Shown here piece after piece: positions 1 through 9,070 of a stretch of DNA of 64,000 nucleotides. Source of the DNA: Pseudoduganella plicata (GTDB taxonomy: Bacteria > Pseudomonadota > Gammaproteobacteria > Burkholderiales > Burkholderiaceae_D); assembly GCF_004421005.1 (NCBI RefSeq), contig NZ_CP038026.1, forward strand, positions 1,488,001-1,552,000. The letters run 5' to 3'. The notes beneath the pieces were generated by a model. The model ran no database searches, had not been told where the DNA came from, and saw only the letters and a program-made list of their open reading frames with translations. Both the position numbers and the translations under genes were made by a program. How positions within the stretch are numbered: position 1 is the stretch's first letter; each line of letters starts with the position of its first letter.

Positions 1-1873
1 CGCCGCTCCAGATGGCAACCGCGTTGCGCTGCACGCCGGCGAAACCGGAACGCGACAGGATGAACTGGCGGGTATCGGGCTGATCGCGCTTCAGGTGGTC
101 GTGGAAGCCCTGCGTGTGCGCCAGGCTGTATGTATTGAACGTGACCTCGCCGGGACCGTAGACGGTCGGGCCGATCAGCTTCTTGAAGTCCTCCAGGCGC
201 GAGTTCGACAGCACGTCCGGTTCCGTATTGTCCATCCACCAGGCGTCGATGCCCAGGTCGACCAGTTTCGTCTTCAGCTGGCGATAGTAGATGTCGCGCG
301 CCTTTTCCGTGTACGGGTCGTAGTGGCTGTTCTTGTAGCCGGGTCCGACCCAATCGAGGTCGCCGTTCTCCACGTTCTTGGTCCACATGCCGCCGGCCGC
401 CTGCAGCTCCTTGTAGTTGTCCGTATTGGCGTAGAACTTGCCCCAGATCGAGAACATGATGTGGGCGTTCTGACGGTGCACCTCGTCCACCATGCCTTTC
501 GGGTCGGGAAAACGCTTCTTGTCGAAGTCATGCGAACCCCAGCCGTTTTCCGGCCAGTAGAACCAGTCCTGCACGATATTATCCAGTGGCCAGCCGCGCT
601 GGCGGTACTGCCTGACCGTGTCCAGCAGTTGTTCCTGCGTCTCGTAGCGCTGGCGCGACTGCCAGAAGCCGAACGCCCACTTCGGCATCATCGGCTGTTC
701 GCCCGTCAGCGTGCGGTAGCCGCCGATGACGCTGTCGATGCTGGTGCCGCGGATGACGTAGTAATTGATCGCCTCGGCCACCTCGGACGACAAGGTCAGC
801 GAATGGCGCTCGGGCGCTGGCAGCGGATCGTTGTGGGTAACGGCGATCATGCCGCCTTCGGGTTTCCAGTCCAGGTGGAACCTGACCGGTTTGTCGGCTG
901 TGAAGTCGATGTCGAAGTTGTGGTACCACGGGTTCCAGCCCTGGCGCCAGACATCCAGCACCTTCTTGCCGTCGATCGTCAGGGTGGCGTAGTCGGACGA
1001 GTACAGCTGCATCTTGTGGCGGCCCGGTTTCGACGACGCCAGCGTCCCTTCCCACACCACGCGCACGTTCTTCAGCGCTTTCAGCGGGCCAAGTTCCTTC
1101 GGCCAGAACTCGGCGACGTCCTTCAGGTACTGGTAGCGCAGGTCGTCTTCGCGGCGCGTGAGGGCGAGCTTGTCGCCGATGTAGTAGCGCGCCGTCAGTG
1201 CACCCGGCTTGCCGTCGGCGTCCGTCAGCTGCAGGTCGCGCTTCATCGGGCCATACGGACGGGCGTCGCCGAAGCGCGAAATGCCGTTGTTGTCCCACAG
1301 GACGCCGTAGTTCTTGTCCGAGACGACGAACGGCACGGCGATGTCCATATTGTGCTGCTGCAGGAGCACGTCCTCGCCGTTCAGGTTCATCTGGCCGTTC
1401 TGGTGCTGGCCGGTGCCGTAGAACGCGTCCTTCGTGCCGTGGTTGAAGCCCTGCTTGACCGTGACGAACGCCTTGCCTTCCAGGTTAACGGGTGCGATGC
1501 TCTCGCTGTCCTGCTTCAGGAAGACCGGACCTTTCGGATCGGCGAATTGCACCTGGCCGTCGGCCAACGAAACGGTGGCGACGACGTTCCTCGTCGTCAG
1601 CGCGACCGCGTTGCCCGTCTTCTTGACGTCGAAGCGGCACGCGCATGGCCTGGCGATCGTCATCATCGATGGCGTGAGCTGCTTGCCGGCCTGATCGACC
1701 TTGACGACGTGAACGATATTGTCCGCCATGACCTCCAGGCGGATTTCCTTCGCCGCGCCGCTGTCGGGCGTGATCGCGACGCCGGTGGCGGTCTGCTGGA
1801 ACGTGCCGGCCCACGCCTGGCCGCATGCCATCGCCAGGGTGGCGCATGCCAGGCTGATTGTCTTCATCTGCAT
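1..1873 (-). CDS. GH31 alpha-xylosidase with PA14 insert, partial at window edge
   Basis: Secreted or periplasmic glycoside hydrolase family 31 enzyme, most likely an alpha-xylosidase that removes alpha-1,6-xylose from the non-reducing end of xyloglucan oligosaccharides. The frame is open from an ATG at 1873 to the window start, with a cleavable signal peptide (about 20 residues ending AWA). A PA14-like beta domain sits near residues 235-345, as in the Cellvibrio xyloglucan enzyme Xyl31A. The GH31 nucleophile motif WWMDNTEPD follows, with the Asp near residue 548. The reading stops at the WSG of the acid/base motif, so the catalytic acid Asp and the C-terminal domains lie outside. A GGGGA ribosome site precedes the ATG. 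It follows the GH35 gene by 23 bases and is the last visible gene of the operon. Family assignment is firm; alpha-xylosidase rather than alpha-glucosidase is inferred from the PA14 insert and neighbours. Confidence 0.88.
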   Translation of the reverse strand, partial: MQMKTISLACATLAMACGQAWAGTFQQTATGVAITPDSGAAKEIRLEVMADNIVHVVKVDQAGKQLTPSMMTIARPCACRFDVKKTGNAVALTTRNVVATVSLADGQVQFADPKGPVFLKQDSESIAPVNLEGKAFVTVKQGFNHGTKDAFYGTGQHQNGQMNLNGEDVLLQQHNMDIAVPFVVSDKNYGVLWDNNGISRFGDARPYGPMKRDLQLTDADGKPGALTARYYIGDKLALTRREDDLRYQYLKDVAEFWPKELGPLKALKNVRVVWEGTLASSKPGRHKMQLYSSDYATLTIDGKKVLDVWRQGWNPWYHNFDIDFTADKPVRFHLDWKPEGGMIAVTHNDPLPAPERHSLTLSSEVAEAINYYVIRGTSIDSVIGGYRTLTGEQPMMPKWAFGFWQSRQRYETQEQLLDTVRQYRQRGWPLDNIVQDWFYWPENGWGSHDFDKKRFPDPKGMVDEVHRQNAHIMFSIWGKFYANTDNYKELQAAGGMWTKNVENGDLDWVGPGYKNSHYDPYTEKARDIYYRQLKTKLVDLGIDAWWMDNTEPDVLSNSRLEDFKKLIGPTVYGPGEVTFNTYSLAHTQGFHDHLKRDQPDTRQFILSRSGFAGVQRNAVAIWSG

Positions 1874-1896
1874 TGTCTGTTGTCCCCGTATCGTTA

Positions 1897-3546
1897 TCAA
1901 TATGTACCCAGCCTCACGCGCAGCACCGTCGGTCGCGCCATGAAATTGAGGCCGTAGTCGGTCTGGTCGCCATTCCAGTTGCGTTCCATGGTCCAGCGGC
2001 CCTTGTCGTCGAACTGCCCTTCTTCCACGCGCGCATAGGCCGAAGGCTTGCCGGCATTGCTGCCGGCCCCCTCGAACTTGATGCGGGCATGCTGGCCGAC
2101 GACAACGAACTCGTTGTCACCGATCTGCGCGACGGCCACGCCGCCGTTGGGCGACTCGGTTCCGGCCGGCTTGTCCTGGATATGCTTGAAGTACTGCGCT
2201 TCGCCGAACTGCCACTCGCGGAACGACACGGTGGCCTTCCAGTTGCGCAGCGCGATCGTCTGGGGTGCCCGGTCGTCGCCTTCGGCCACGCCATGCGTGC
2301 GGCCCTCGAACGCCCACTGGGCCCACTGCCGCATCATTGGCCGGAACACGTTGTAGATAGTGCCGAACGGCGCCACCATCGAGCGGTCCGTGGCCTTGGA
2401 ACCGAGCGGGAAGTTGCTGTAGTCGGCGTAATCGATGCCGAACGGCGCAAAGCCGATGCCGCCGCGTCCCAGCACGGCGAACGCATAGCGCGGGTAGGCC
2501 GTCGAGTTGCCTATCTCGGGCACGAACAGCGCGTTGTCGGGACGGTGGAATTTGTCCAGCGTGGCCGCCACCTTGTTCGACGCCGGCTCGTAGATGTCCG
2601 GCCCCGCCACGTCGATATGCGGCGCGGCAGCCTTGTAGATGCCGATGACGTCATACGTCGGGCCGCCGCTGGCGAAGTTCTTCTTCCACGGCGCCAGCGG
2701 CTCGACCGCATCGCGCAGCGCGTTGTTGACAAACATGGGCAGATCGTAGACGGCACGTCCGGCCTTGGCAATTTCCTCGATATAGCTGGCGATCGCATAC
2801 GTATGGAAATACTGTTCGGCATAGTCGCCGTAGACCTGCTGCCAGGTGCCGCTGGCCGCGCCCTTGACGGGCGCCTTCTGCTGCTTCAGCACCGCGGCTG
2901 GCACGGCCTGGGCGAACGCCTTCTGCGCCGTGGGGCTGTAGTCGCGCGCATAGCCGTAGGTGCCGACCTCGTTCTGCACCTGCATCATGATGACGGTATG
3001 TTGCTCGCCGTCAATCTTCTTCAGGTGCGTCATCAGTTCGACGAATGCCTTGCGGTCCGCCTTCAGCGTTTCCGTACCGTGCGGCGAGAGGCAGTAGATC
3101 GGCTTGCCGTCTTTGTCCACCATGCGCGGGAAGCGGCTGTTGTTGAACTTGACCCATTCCGGCACATAGCTCGGCCCCGTGTTCTTCCACGTGCCGAACC
3201 ACAGCAGTACCAGGCGCACATTGCGCTCGCGCGCCTGCTGCACCAGCGTGTCGACGTAGCTGAAGTCGAACCTGCCCTCGACGGGCTCGATCTGCTCCCA
3301 CGCCACGGGTATCTCCAGCGTGTTGGCATTCGCATCGGCCACCGCGGCCCACACCTTCGGCAACGCCGCCACGTAATTGCTGGAGTTGTGCGCCTGCGCG
3401 CCCAGCATCACGTATGGCGCGCCATCCACCATCAGCGCGTGGCGGCCGTCTTTCGTGACGAGCCGCGGCAGTTCCGCGGCCAGCGCCGCGGACCCGCATG
3501 CCGCCGCGACGGCGAGGCAGACAAGTGTTCTCGCAAACGTTTTCAT
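1897..3546 (-). CDS. GH35 beta-galactosidase (DUF5597 type)
   Basis: Predicted exported beta-galactosidase of the bacterial GH35/DUF5597 group (549 residues) that would remove beta-1,2-galactose from xyloglucan side chains. The signal peptide covers residues 1-23 (ending ALAA). The (beta/alpha)8 domain has the acid/base Glu193 in a QNE motif and the likely nucleophile Glu344 in FVPEIG. The C-terminal third is a beta-rich DUF5597-like domain. Its homologue Bgl35A is part of the Cellvibrio xyloglucan locus. It starts 7 bases after the TonB-dependent receptor stop, so the two are almost certainly co-transcribed. Beta-galactosidase activity is known for the family; xyloglucan as substrate is inferred from the neighbours. 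Confidence 0.9.
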   Translation of the reverse strand: MKTFARTLVCLAVAAACGSAALAAELPRLVTKDGRHALMVDGAPYVMLGAQAHNSSNYVAALPKVWAAVADANANTLEIPVAWEQIEPVEGRFDFSYVDTLVQQARERNVRLVLLWFGTWKNTGPSYVPEWVKFNNSRFPRMVDKDGKPIYCLSPHGTETLKADRKAFVELMTHLKKIDGEQHTVIMMQVQNEVGTYGYARDYSPTAQKAFAQAVPAAVLKQQKAPVKGAASGTWQQVYGDYAEQYFHTYAIASYIEEIAKAGRAVYDLPMFVNNALRDAVEPLAPWKKNFASGGPTYDVIGIYKAAAPHIDVAGPDIYEPASNKVAATLDKFHRPDNALFVPEIGNSTAYPRYAFAVLGRGGIGFAPFGIDYADYSNFPLGSKATDRSMVAPFGTIYNVFRPMMRQWAQWAFEGRTHGVAEGDDRAPQTIALRNWKATVSFREWQFGEAQYFKHIQDKPAGTESPNGGVAVAQIGDNEFVVVGQHARIKFEGAGSNAGKPSAYARVEEGQFDDKGRWTMERNWNGDQTDYGLNFMARPTVLRVRLGTY

Positions 3547-3553
3547 AAGCGCC

Positions 3554-6500
3554 TCAGAAAGAGTAGCGTACTTGCGCGGTATAGCGCGGGCCGGAAACGA
3601 ACCATGCGCGGCCCATCATGCCGATCCCCTGCTGCATCAGCTGCTTGGCCTTGGCGTCCGTCAGGTTCTGCGCCTCCACGCCGATCGACGTGCGTTCGTT
3701 GATCTGATACGACAGCGATGCATCGAGCTGCCCGTAGTCGTCCGCCCACAGCGGCAGCGCCCAGCCCACATTGTGCTGGCCGAACGTCGGGCTGGCCGGA
3801 TTGGTATCGGTGCCGTCGCCGCCGCGCGTGCCGTTGACGTTGATGCCCTGCAGATTCTTCGATCGCCAGCTCCACGCGGCGCGCGCCGACCACGGCCCCT
3901 TGTCGTACAGGATTGCCACGTTATACGAGTTGCGCGACAGGTATTGGAGCGGCAGGTTGCCGAAGCCGCGGCCATCCGTGTCGCAGCCGTTCTGGTTCAG
4001 GTTCAGGTTTGCCGCCGTGTTACCGCCCGAGCAGTAGGCCGAGAACGTCGGATTGTACGGCTTCGTGCTGCTGTCCACGAACGTGTAGTTGACCTGCACG
4101 CCCAGGCCGGACAGAGCGCCCGGCAGCTTGTCGAAATACTGCTGGTAGGCGATCTCCACGCCGGTGGCGCGTCCGCGGGCGCCGTTCACAGGCCCCGTCA
4201 CGGTAAAGTTCTGCAACGTGCCGTTGACGTCCGGGATCTGGTAGTCGTATGACTGCTGGACGATGACGTCCTTCAGGCGTTTGTTGAACAGCGCGACGGT
4301 GACGGAGCTGGCGCGGCCGAAGTACCACTCTGCCGTCAGGTCCACCTGCGTGGCCGTCGTGGGACGCAGCAGCGGATTGCCCTTGCCCTCGCCCGTCAGG
4401 GTCATGCTGTTGATGACCGTGTGGCGTTCCGGCAGAAAGTTGGTCAGCTTGATGTCCTGCGTCAGCGTCGCGTAGCCCTGCAGGTCCTTGAAGTCGGGGC
4501 GCGAAATCGCTTTCGACATCGCAAAGCGGAATTGCAGGTCGTCACGCGCCTTCATGCGCAGGTTCAGGCTTGGCAGTACGTTGTGGTACGAGTTGCCATA
4601 GGCCTGGTCCGCCGAGAAGGCCGGGATCGTCGGCACGGCCGGTCCCGACACGGTATGGCCGGGCGGGATGGTAACGGTCGGCGGCGTGAAGACCGTGTAG
4701 CCGCGCGCTTCCATTTCCGTCTTCACGTAGCGCACCCCCACATTGCCGTCCACCGGATACTTCCAGTTGTCGAAGCCGAAGCGCAGCTGGCCGAACATCG
4801 CCTTGGTCTTTTCCGACTGCTCGTTGATGCCGGCCGGATTGCCCCCGAATTTCGCCGGGCTCCACGTGGCGCAGTTCTGCGTCTGGCCGGTGGCAGCGGC
4901 GCGCTCGGCGCAGAGGATATTGTGGAATTCGTGCAGCGCGGCGTACGAGTTGGGGAAGCCGGTCGCCCACGACGTGTCGGGGAACACCAGCGACGGCACG
5001 TTGGCTTTGCCGTTGAAGAAGTTGTTGAACGTCGTCAGGTGCGTGGCGCCGGAGAAGCGCGGATCTGCCAGCCAGGCAAGGTTGTTGATGTTGTTCCCCA
5101 GCTGCCAGGTCTGCGAGATCGGCGACCAGTTATAGTCCGGATTGGACGTCTCGTTGAGCGAGTCGCGTTTGGTGAGGCGCACGCCGAAGCGCAGGTCGCG
5201 CAGCACCGGATGATCGAAGGTGTATTTGGCGTCACCCTTCCATGCCTTCGATACCGCCTCGCTGCGGTCCAGGTGTTCCTGCGTGAACGCCCAGTAGTAG
5301 CTGTTCGGGTTCGCCAGGTAGGCGCGCTGCGCATCGGTGAACATCAGATTCGGCACGTTGCCGGACAGGTCGATCTGCTGCTCGGGCATCTGCAAGCCGG
5401 TCGCCACGGTCGAATCGAGGCCGTGGGTTCTGGCCTTGATGCGCTGCAGGTCGGAAGTAAACGACCAGCGGTCGTTGGCGCGCCACGTCACGTTCCACGA
5501 GATATCCGTGGTGTCGGACTTGCGGTTGGCGATACGGGTGTCGTCGCCGAAGTTGATGCCCGGGTCGACGCGGTCGAACATCGTGCCCGTCACGAACGCG
5601 CCAGTCGGGCTGTAGGTGGCGCCTGGACGGATGCCGATGTTGTACGGGTTCGACGCGGCAAACAGTGCCTGCTCGTCCCACTGCATCTGGTACTTCGACT
5701 TGAAATACGTCAGGTGCGAGCGCAGGTCGGCGTTGGCCTTCCATTGCAGCGCGCCGTACATGCCCTGGCGCTTGCGATCGAAGTTCAGCGTACGCCATTG
5801 CGTGCCTTTCGGCACCCAGACCGTCCTGCCAGGTTCGATGTCGTCACGTGGAAAGTACGGCTCGACCTGGAAGCCGTCCGTGCGGGTGCCGCTTTCCGAG
5901 TAGGCATAATCGAACAGCGCGCCGACTTCGCCGATGCCGGTCTTCCAGCGGTTCGACAGCATCACGGAGCCCGATGGCGACCACTTGCCCTTCCTCAGTT
6001 CCGAGTAAGTGGACTGGGCCGAAATACCCACCTTTGAACCCTTGAAGTCGAACGGCAGCGCCGTGCGCAGGTTGACCAGGCCGCCGATGCCGCCTTCGAT
6101 CTGTTCGGCCGACGGGTTCTTGTAGACGTCCAGCCCGGCCATCAGTTCGGGCGGCACGTCCTCGAAGTTCAGCGAGCGGCCGCCGTTGGCGGAGAACGAG
6201 TCGCGGCCGTTCAGTTCCGAGCGCACCATCGACAGCCCGCGGATGGAGACGCCCGAGCCCTCCACCGAATAGTGTTCCGGGTCGCCGCGGCTCATCGTGC
6301 GGTCGATGGTGACGCCGACGACGCGCTGCAGCACTTCCGTCACGGAGCGGTCCGGCAGCTTGCCGATATCCTCGGCCACGATGGAATCGACGATCTCGTC
6401 GGAGTCCTGCTTGATCTTCTGCGCCGATTCGATCGAGCCGCGCTGGCCCGTGACGACGACGGTGACGGGGGCATCGGCGCCCTGGCCTGCCTGGGTGGTC

Positions 6501-6580
6501 TGGGCGTGGACTGCGTGCGACGACATCAGTGCGATCTGCGCGGCAGCCAGCGCGATCGCATTCAGCTTGAACTGTTTCAA
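3554..6580 (-). CDS. TonB-dependent receptor for (xyloglucan) oligosaccharides
   Basis: Outer-membrane TonB-dependent transporter of 1008 residues, of the long Xanthomonas/Caulobacter carbohydrate type, that would import xyloglucan oligosaccharides. The signal peptide covers residues 1-26 (ending VHA). A TonB-box-like segment (VTVVVTG) and a plug domain follow, then a beta barrel ending in an aromatic residue (VRYSF). The chosen start is a TTG at 6580, because GAGGAG lies five bases upstream and the signal peptide begins there; the frame stays open to an ATG at 6670 but that extension has no ribosome site. It lies between the GH95 and GH35 genes, the same company as the Cellvibrio xyloglucan transporter. 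The 114-base leader carries the element shared with the xylR promoter. The ligand is inferred. Confidence 0.9.
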   Translation of the reverse strand: MKQFKLNAIALAAAQIALMSSHAVHAQTTQAGQGADAPVTVVVTGQRGSIESAQKIKQDSDEIVDSIVAEDIGKLPDRSVTEVLQRVVGVTIDRTMSRGDPEHYSVEGSGVSIRGLSMVRSELNGRDSFSANGGRSLNFEDVPPELMAGLDVYKNPSAEQIEGGIGGLVNLRTALPFDFKGSKVGISAQSTYSELRKGKWSPSGSVMLSNRWKTGIGEVGALFDYAYSESGTRTDGFQVEPYFPRDDIEPGRTVWVPKGTQWRTLNFDRKRQGMYGALQWKANADLRSHLTYFKSKYQMQWDEQALFAASNPYNIGIRPGATYSPTGAFVTGTMFDRVDPGINFGDDTRIANRKSDTTDISWNVTWRANDRWSFTSDLQRIKARTHGLDSTVATGLQMPEQQIDLSGNVPNLMFTDAQRAYLANPNSYYWAFTQEHLDRSEAVSKAWKGDAKYTFDHPVLRDLRFGVRLTKRDSLNETSNPDYNWSPISQTWQLGNNINNLAWLADPRFSGATHLTTFNNFFNGKANVPSLVFPDTSWATGFPNSYAALHEFHNILCAERAAATGQTQNCATWSPAKFGGNPAGINEQSEKTKAMFGQLRFGFDNWKYPVDGNVGVRYVKTEMEARGYTVFTPPTVTIPPGHTVSGPAVPTIPAFSADQAYGNSYHNVLPSLNLRMKARDDLQFRFAMSKAISRPDFKDLQGYATLTQDIKLTNFLPERHTVINSMTLTGEGKGNPLLRPTTATQVDLTAEWYFGRASSVTVALFNKRLKDVIVQQSYDYQIPDVNGTLQNFTVTGPVNGARGRATGVEIAYQQYFDKLPGALSGLGVQVNYTFVDSSTKPYNPTFSAYCSGGNTAANLNLNQNGCDTDGRGFGNLPLQYLSRNSYNVAILYDKGPWSARAAWSWRSKNLQGINVNGTRGGDGTDTNPASPTFGQHNVGWALPLWADDYGQLDASLSYQINERTSIGVEAQNLTDAKAKQLMQQGIGMMGRAWFVSGPRYTAQVRYSF

Positions 6581-6651
6581 AGCGTCTCCTCGTTTTATTC
6601 GGTACGAACTACTGTTGTGCGCAATATTGTGTGTTCGCACGTGGGGTGGGG

Positions 6652-6690
6652 CAATTGCGAAATTCACCAAATCGGCAAACGATATTTCGC
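6652..6690. promoter_or_regulatory. Candidate XylR-type operator upstream of the TonB receptor
   Basis: The 12 bases CAATTGCGAAAT at 6652-6663 recur exactly at 15987-15998 upstream of xylR. In this copy GCGAAAT (6657-6663) is mirrored by ATTTCGC (6684-6690), so the whole looks like two inverted half-sites. It lies 72-111 bases upstream of the receptor start, in the only sizeable gap within the enzyme block. The identity is seen directly; binding by XylR is inferred. Confidence 0.45.
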
Positions 6691-6694
6691 CGCT

Positions 6695-9070
6695 TCATTT
6701 CAACTCCGGCCCCAGGCGGCGTTGCTCGCCGGGCCGCAGGCGCAGCTCCACCGTTCTGCCGCCATGGCGCACCCGCACCGTCGCTGCATCCGTGCCGGCC
6801 ACGCGCCGGATGGCGGCCGACGTCAGCCGGCCGGCCTGCCATGCCATGTCCACCTCGAAGCCGCCGCGTGCCCGCAGACCGCGCACGGCGCCGTCCGGCC
6901 ACGCGGCGGGCAGCGCCGGCAGCAGATCGATGGCGCCGTCGTGTGACTGCAGCAGCATTTCGACAATGGCCGCGGTGGCGCCAAAATTGCCGTCGATCTG
7001 GAATGGCGGATGCGCGTCCAGCATGTTCGGATAGACGCCGCCGGCGTTGTTGTGCTCCGTGCCTTGCGACGCCTGCGTGGCCGCGCGCGCGCCTGGCTTG
7101 GCCAGCAGGCCGCGCAACATCGTGTAGGCGTGGTCGCCGTCGTGCAAACGGGCCCAGAAGGCAGTCTTCCACGCCATCGACCAGCCCGTACCCGCGTCGC
7201 CGCGCGCAGCCAGCGATTTGCGCGCCGCCGCGGCCAGCGCGGGCGTGCGCAGCGGCGTGATCTGCCGGCCCGGGAACACGCCGAACAGGTGGGACACGTG
7301 ACGATGGGTGTCCTTCGGCGTATCCAGCACCGGGTCGCGCTTCTCCTCCAGCCACTCCAGCAATTGCCCCCAGCTGCCCACGCGCGGGCCCGCCAGCCGG
7401 TCGCGCGCCGCCGCGACCTGGCGTGCGAACGCGGCGTCCCCCAGGATGCGGGCCGCCTGCGCCGTGTTGTCGAACACGTCCCACACCAGCTGCTGGTCGT
7501 ACCCGACGCCATCCTCGACGGGGCCATGTTCGGGCGACCAGCCGTTCGGCGCGACCAGCCGGCCGTCCGGCAGCCGTTTCAGGTAGTCCAGCCAGAACTG
7601 ACTGACCTCCTTCATCAGCGGGTATGCCGTCGCTGCCAGGTACGCCCGGTCCTGCGTGAACGCGTAATGCTCCCAGAAGTGCAGCGCGTACCAGGCGTTG
7701 GCCGTCTTGTTCCAGCGAAAGCCCGTGTAGCCGAACGGGTTCGATTCCGTGCGCACCGTCCAGCCGCGCACCGGTTTGCCGTCCGCACGGCGGAACGTTT
7801 CGACCGGCTCCGCTTCCGCCTTCTGGCTGGCGTCGCCCGCGTTGGACGGCGGCGGCCCGTGCTGCGCGCTGTGCGCCACGAGGCGGCGGTAAGCCGGCAC
7901 CATCGCCTGCACGAAGCCCAGCAGCGGCTCGGCCAGTTCCGACAGGTTGGCCGTCTCGGCCGGCCAGTAGTTCATCTGGATATTGATGTTGGTGTGATAG
8001 TCCGCGTTCCACGGCGGCGTCAGGCTGTTGTTCCACAGGCCCTGCAGATTGGCCGGCAACGGCCCGCGCGAGCTGGCGATCAGCAGGTAGCGGCCGAACT
8101 GGAAGAACTGTGCTTCCAGTTCCGGGTCCTGCCCCTCTCGCGTGTACGCTTCCAGACGGCGGTCCGTCGTCAGCGCCCGGCGCTCCGGCGCGGCCGTGCC
8201 CACGTCCAGGACCACGCGCCCGAACAGTGCGGCGTAGTCGCGTTCATGGTCGGCCTGCAGCGCGGACCATGAACGCGCCGCGGCCGCCGTCACCTGGGCC
8301 GTCACGCGCGCCAGCGGATGGGCGCCCTGGAACGCGGCTTTCGGATCGCGGACATAGCTGGTGCCGGCGCCCAGCACCAGGGTGACGCTGTCGCAGTCCT
8401 GGAACCGCACGGTGTCGCCTGCCATCGTCACGCTGCCGCCTTCGTGCAGCACCTGCACCTGACTGGCGTACGTCATGGTGTTGGCCGATGGCGGCAGGTT
8501 TGCCGGCGTCCACTGGTTGCCCCGCTCGGGGGTAAGGACAAAGCCGGCCAGCGAGCCGGTGGCGTAGATGCGGTTGCCGTTGGCGGCGATGTGCGCGCCA
8601 TGCATGTCGGTCAGGCGCACGGTGCCGCTGTGCGCACCCGCCCTGTCGGCGCTCAGGCGCACGACGATGACGTCGGACGGATGGCTGGCCAGCACTTCGC
8701 GGGTGTAGCGCACGCCGGCATGGGTGTAGCTGACGGTGTGCAGCGCCCGCGCCAGATCCAGCGTGCGGCGGTAGTCCGTCGCCTTGTCATGGCCCGGCAG
8801 GTCGACGGTCAGGTCGCCGAACGGCTGGAAGGCGCCCATGGTTTTTTCGTCGCCCGTCCACAGCGTGATGTCGTTGAAGGACAGATGTTCGCGGCCCGGC
8901 TGGCCGAACACCATGGCGCCGATGCGGCCGTTCCCGACCGGCAGCGCCTCGCGCTCCCAGCCCTCGGCCGTTTCGGCGGCGGGCCGGTCGTAGCGCAACG
9001 TCAGGTCGGGCGCCGCCCACGCCTGTCCCGCCGCCAGCACGGCGGCAAACACCAGCCGGCGCGCCGTCAC
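6695..9070 (-). CDS. GH95 alpha-L-fucosidase (or alpha-L-galactosidase)
   Basis: Exported GH95 enzyme (791 residues) expected to release alpha-1,2-L-fucose, or L-galactose, from fucosylated xyloglucan side chains. The GTG start at 9070 is followed by a signal peptide of about 20 residues ending AWA. Conserved GH95 features are visible in order: N-terminal [13 protein letters not shown] and [10 protein letters not shown], the catalytic-region [10 protein letters not shown], the central (alpha/alpha)6 barrel, [14 protein letters not shown], and the late PFQIDGNFG motif with its catalytic-site Asp. The start overlaps the stop of the GH74 gene by four bases (GTGA), so the two are translationally coupled. 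Length is normal for the family. Fucosidase versus galactosidase specificity cannot be told from sequence alone. Confidence 0.9.
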   Translation of the reverse strand: MTARRLVFAAVLAAGQAWAAPDLTLRYDRPAAETAEGWEREALPVGNGRIGAMVFGQPGREHLSFNDITLWTGDEKTMGAFQPFGDLTVDLPGHDKATDYRRTLDLARALHTVSYTHAGVRYTREVLASHPSDVIVVRLSADRAGAHSGTVRLTDMHGAHIAANGNRIYATGSLAGFVLTPERGNQWTPANLPPSANTMTYASQVQVLHEGGSVTMAGDTVRFQDCDSVTLVLGAGTSYVRDPKAAFQGAHPLARVTAQVTAAAARSWSALQADHERDYAALFGRVVLDVGTAAPERRALTTDRRLEAYTREGQDPELEAQFFQFGRYLLIASSRGPLPANLQGLWNNSLTPPWNADYHTNINIQMNYWPAETANLSELAEPLLGFVQAMVPAYRRLVAHSAQHGPPPSNAGDASQKAEAEPVETFRRADGKPVRGWTVRTESNPFGYTGFRWNKTANAWYALHFWEHYAFTQDRAYLAATAYPLMKEVSQFWLDYLKRLPDGRLVAPNGWSPEHGPVEDGVGYDQQLVWDVFDNTAQAARILGDAAFARQVAAARDRLAGPRVGSWGQLLEWLEEKRDPVLDTPKDTHRHVSHLFGVFPGRQITPLRTPALAAAARKSLAARGDAGTGWSMAWKTAFWARLHDGDHAYTMLRGLLAKPGARAATQASQGTEHNNAGGVYPNMLDAHPPFQIDGNFGATAAIVEMLLQSHDGAIDLLPALPAAWPDGAVRGLRARGGFEVDMAWQAGRLTSAAIRRVAGTDAATVRVRHGGRTVELRLRPGEQRRLGPELK

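Noticed and set aside
95-6037. Long plus-strand open frames (for example 95-1957, 1858-3702, 4421-6037) opposite the glycoside hydrolase and receptor genes
   Set aside because: They are antisense to clear family members, rich in Arg/Val/Leu/His with no domain, and are expected in high-GC DNA where the reverse frame of real genes lacks stops.
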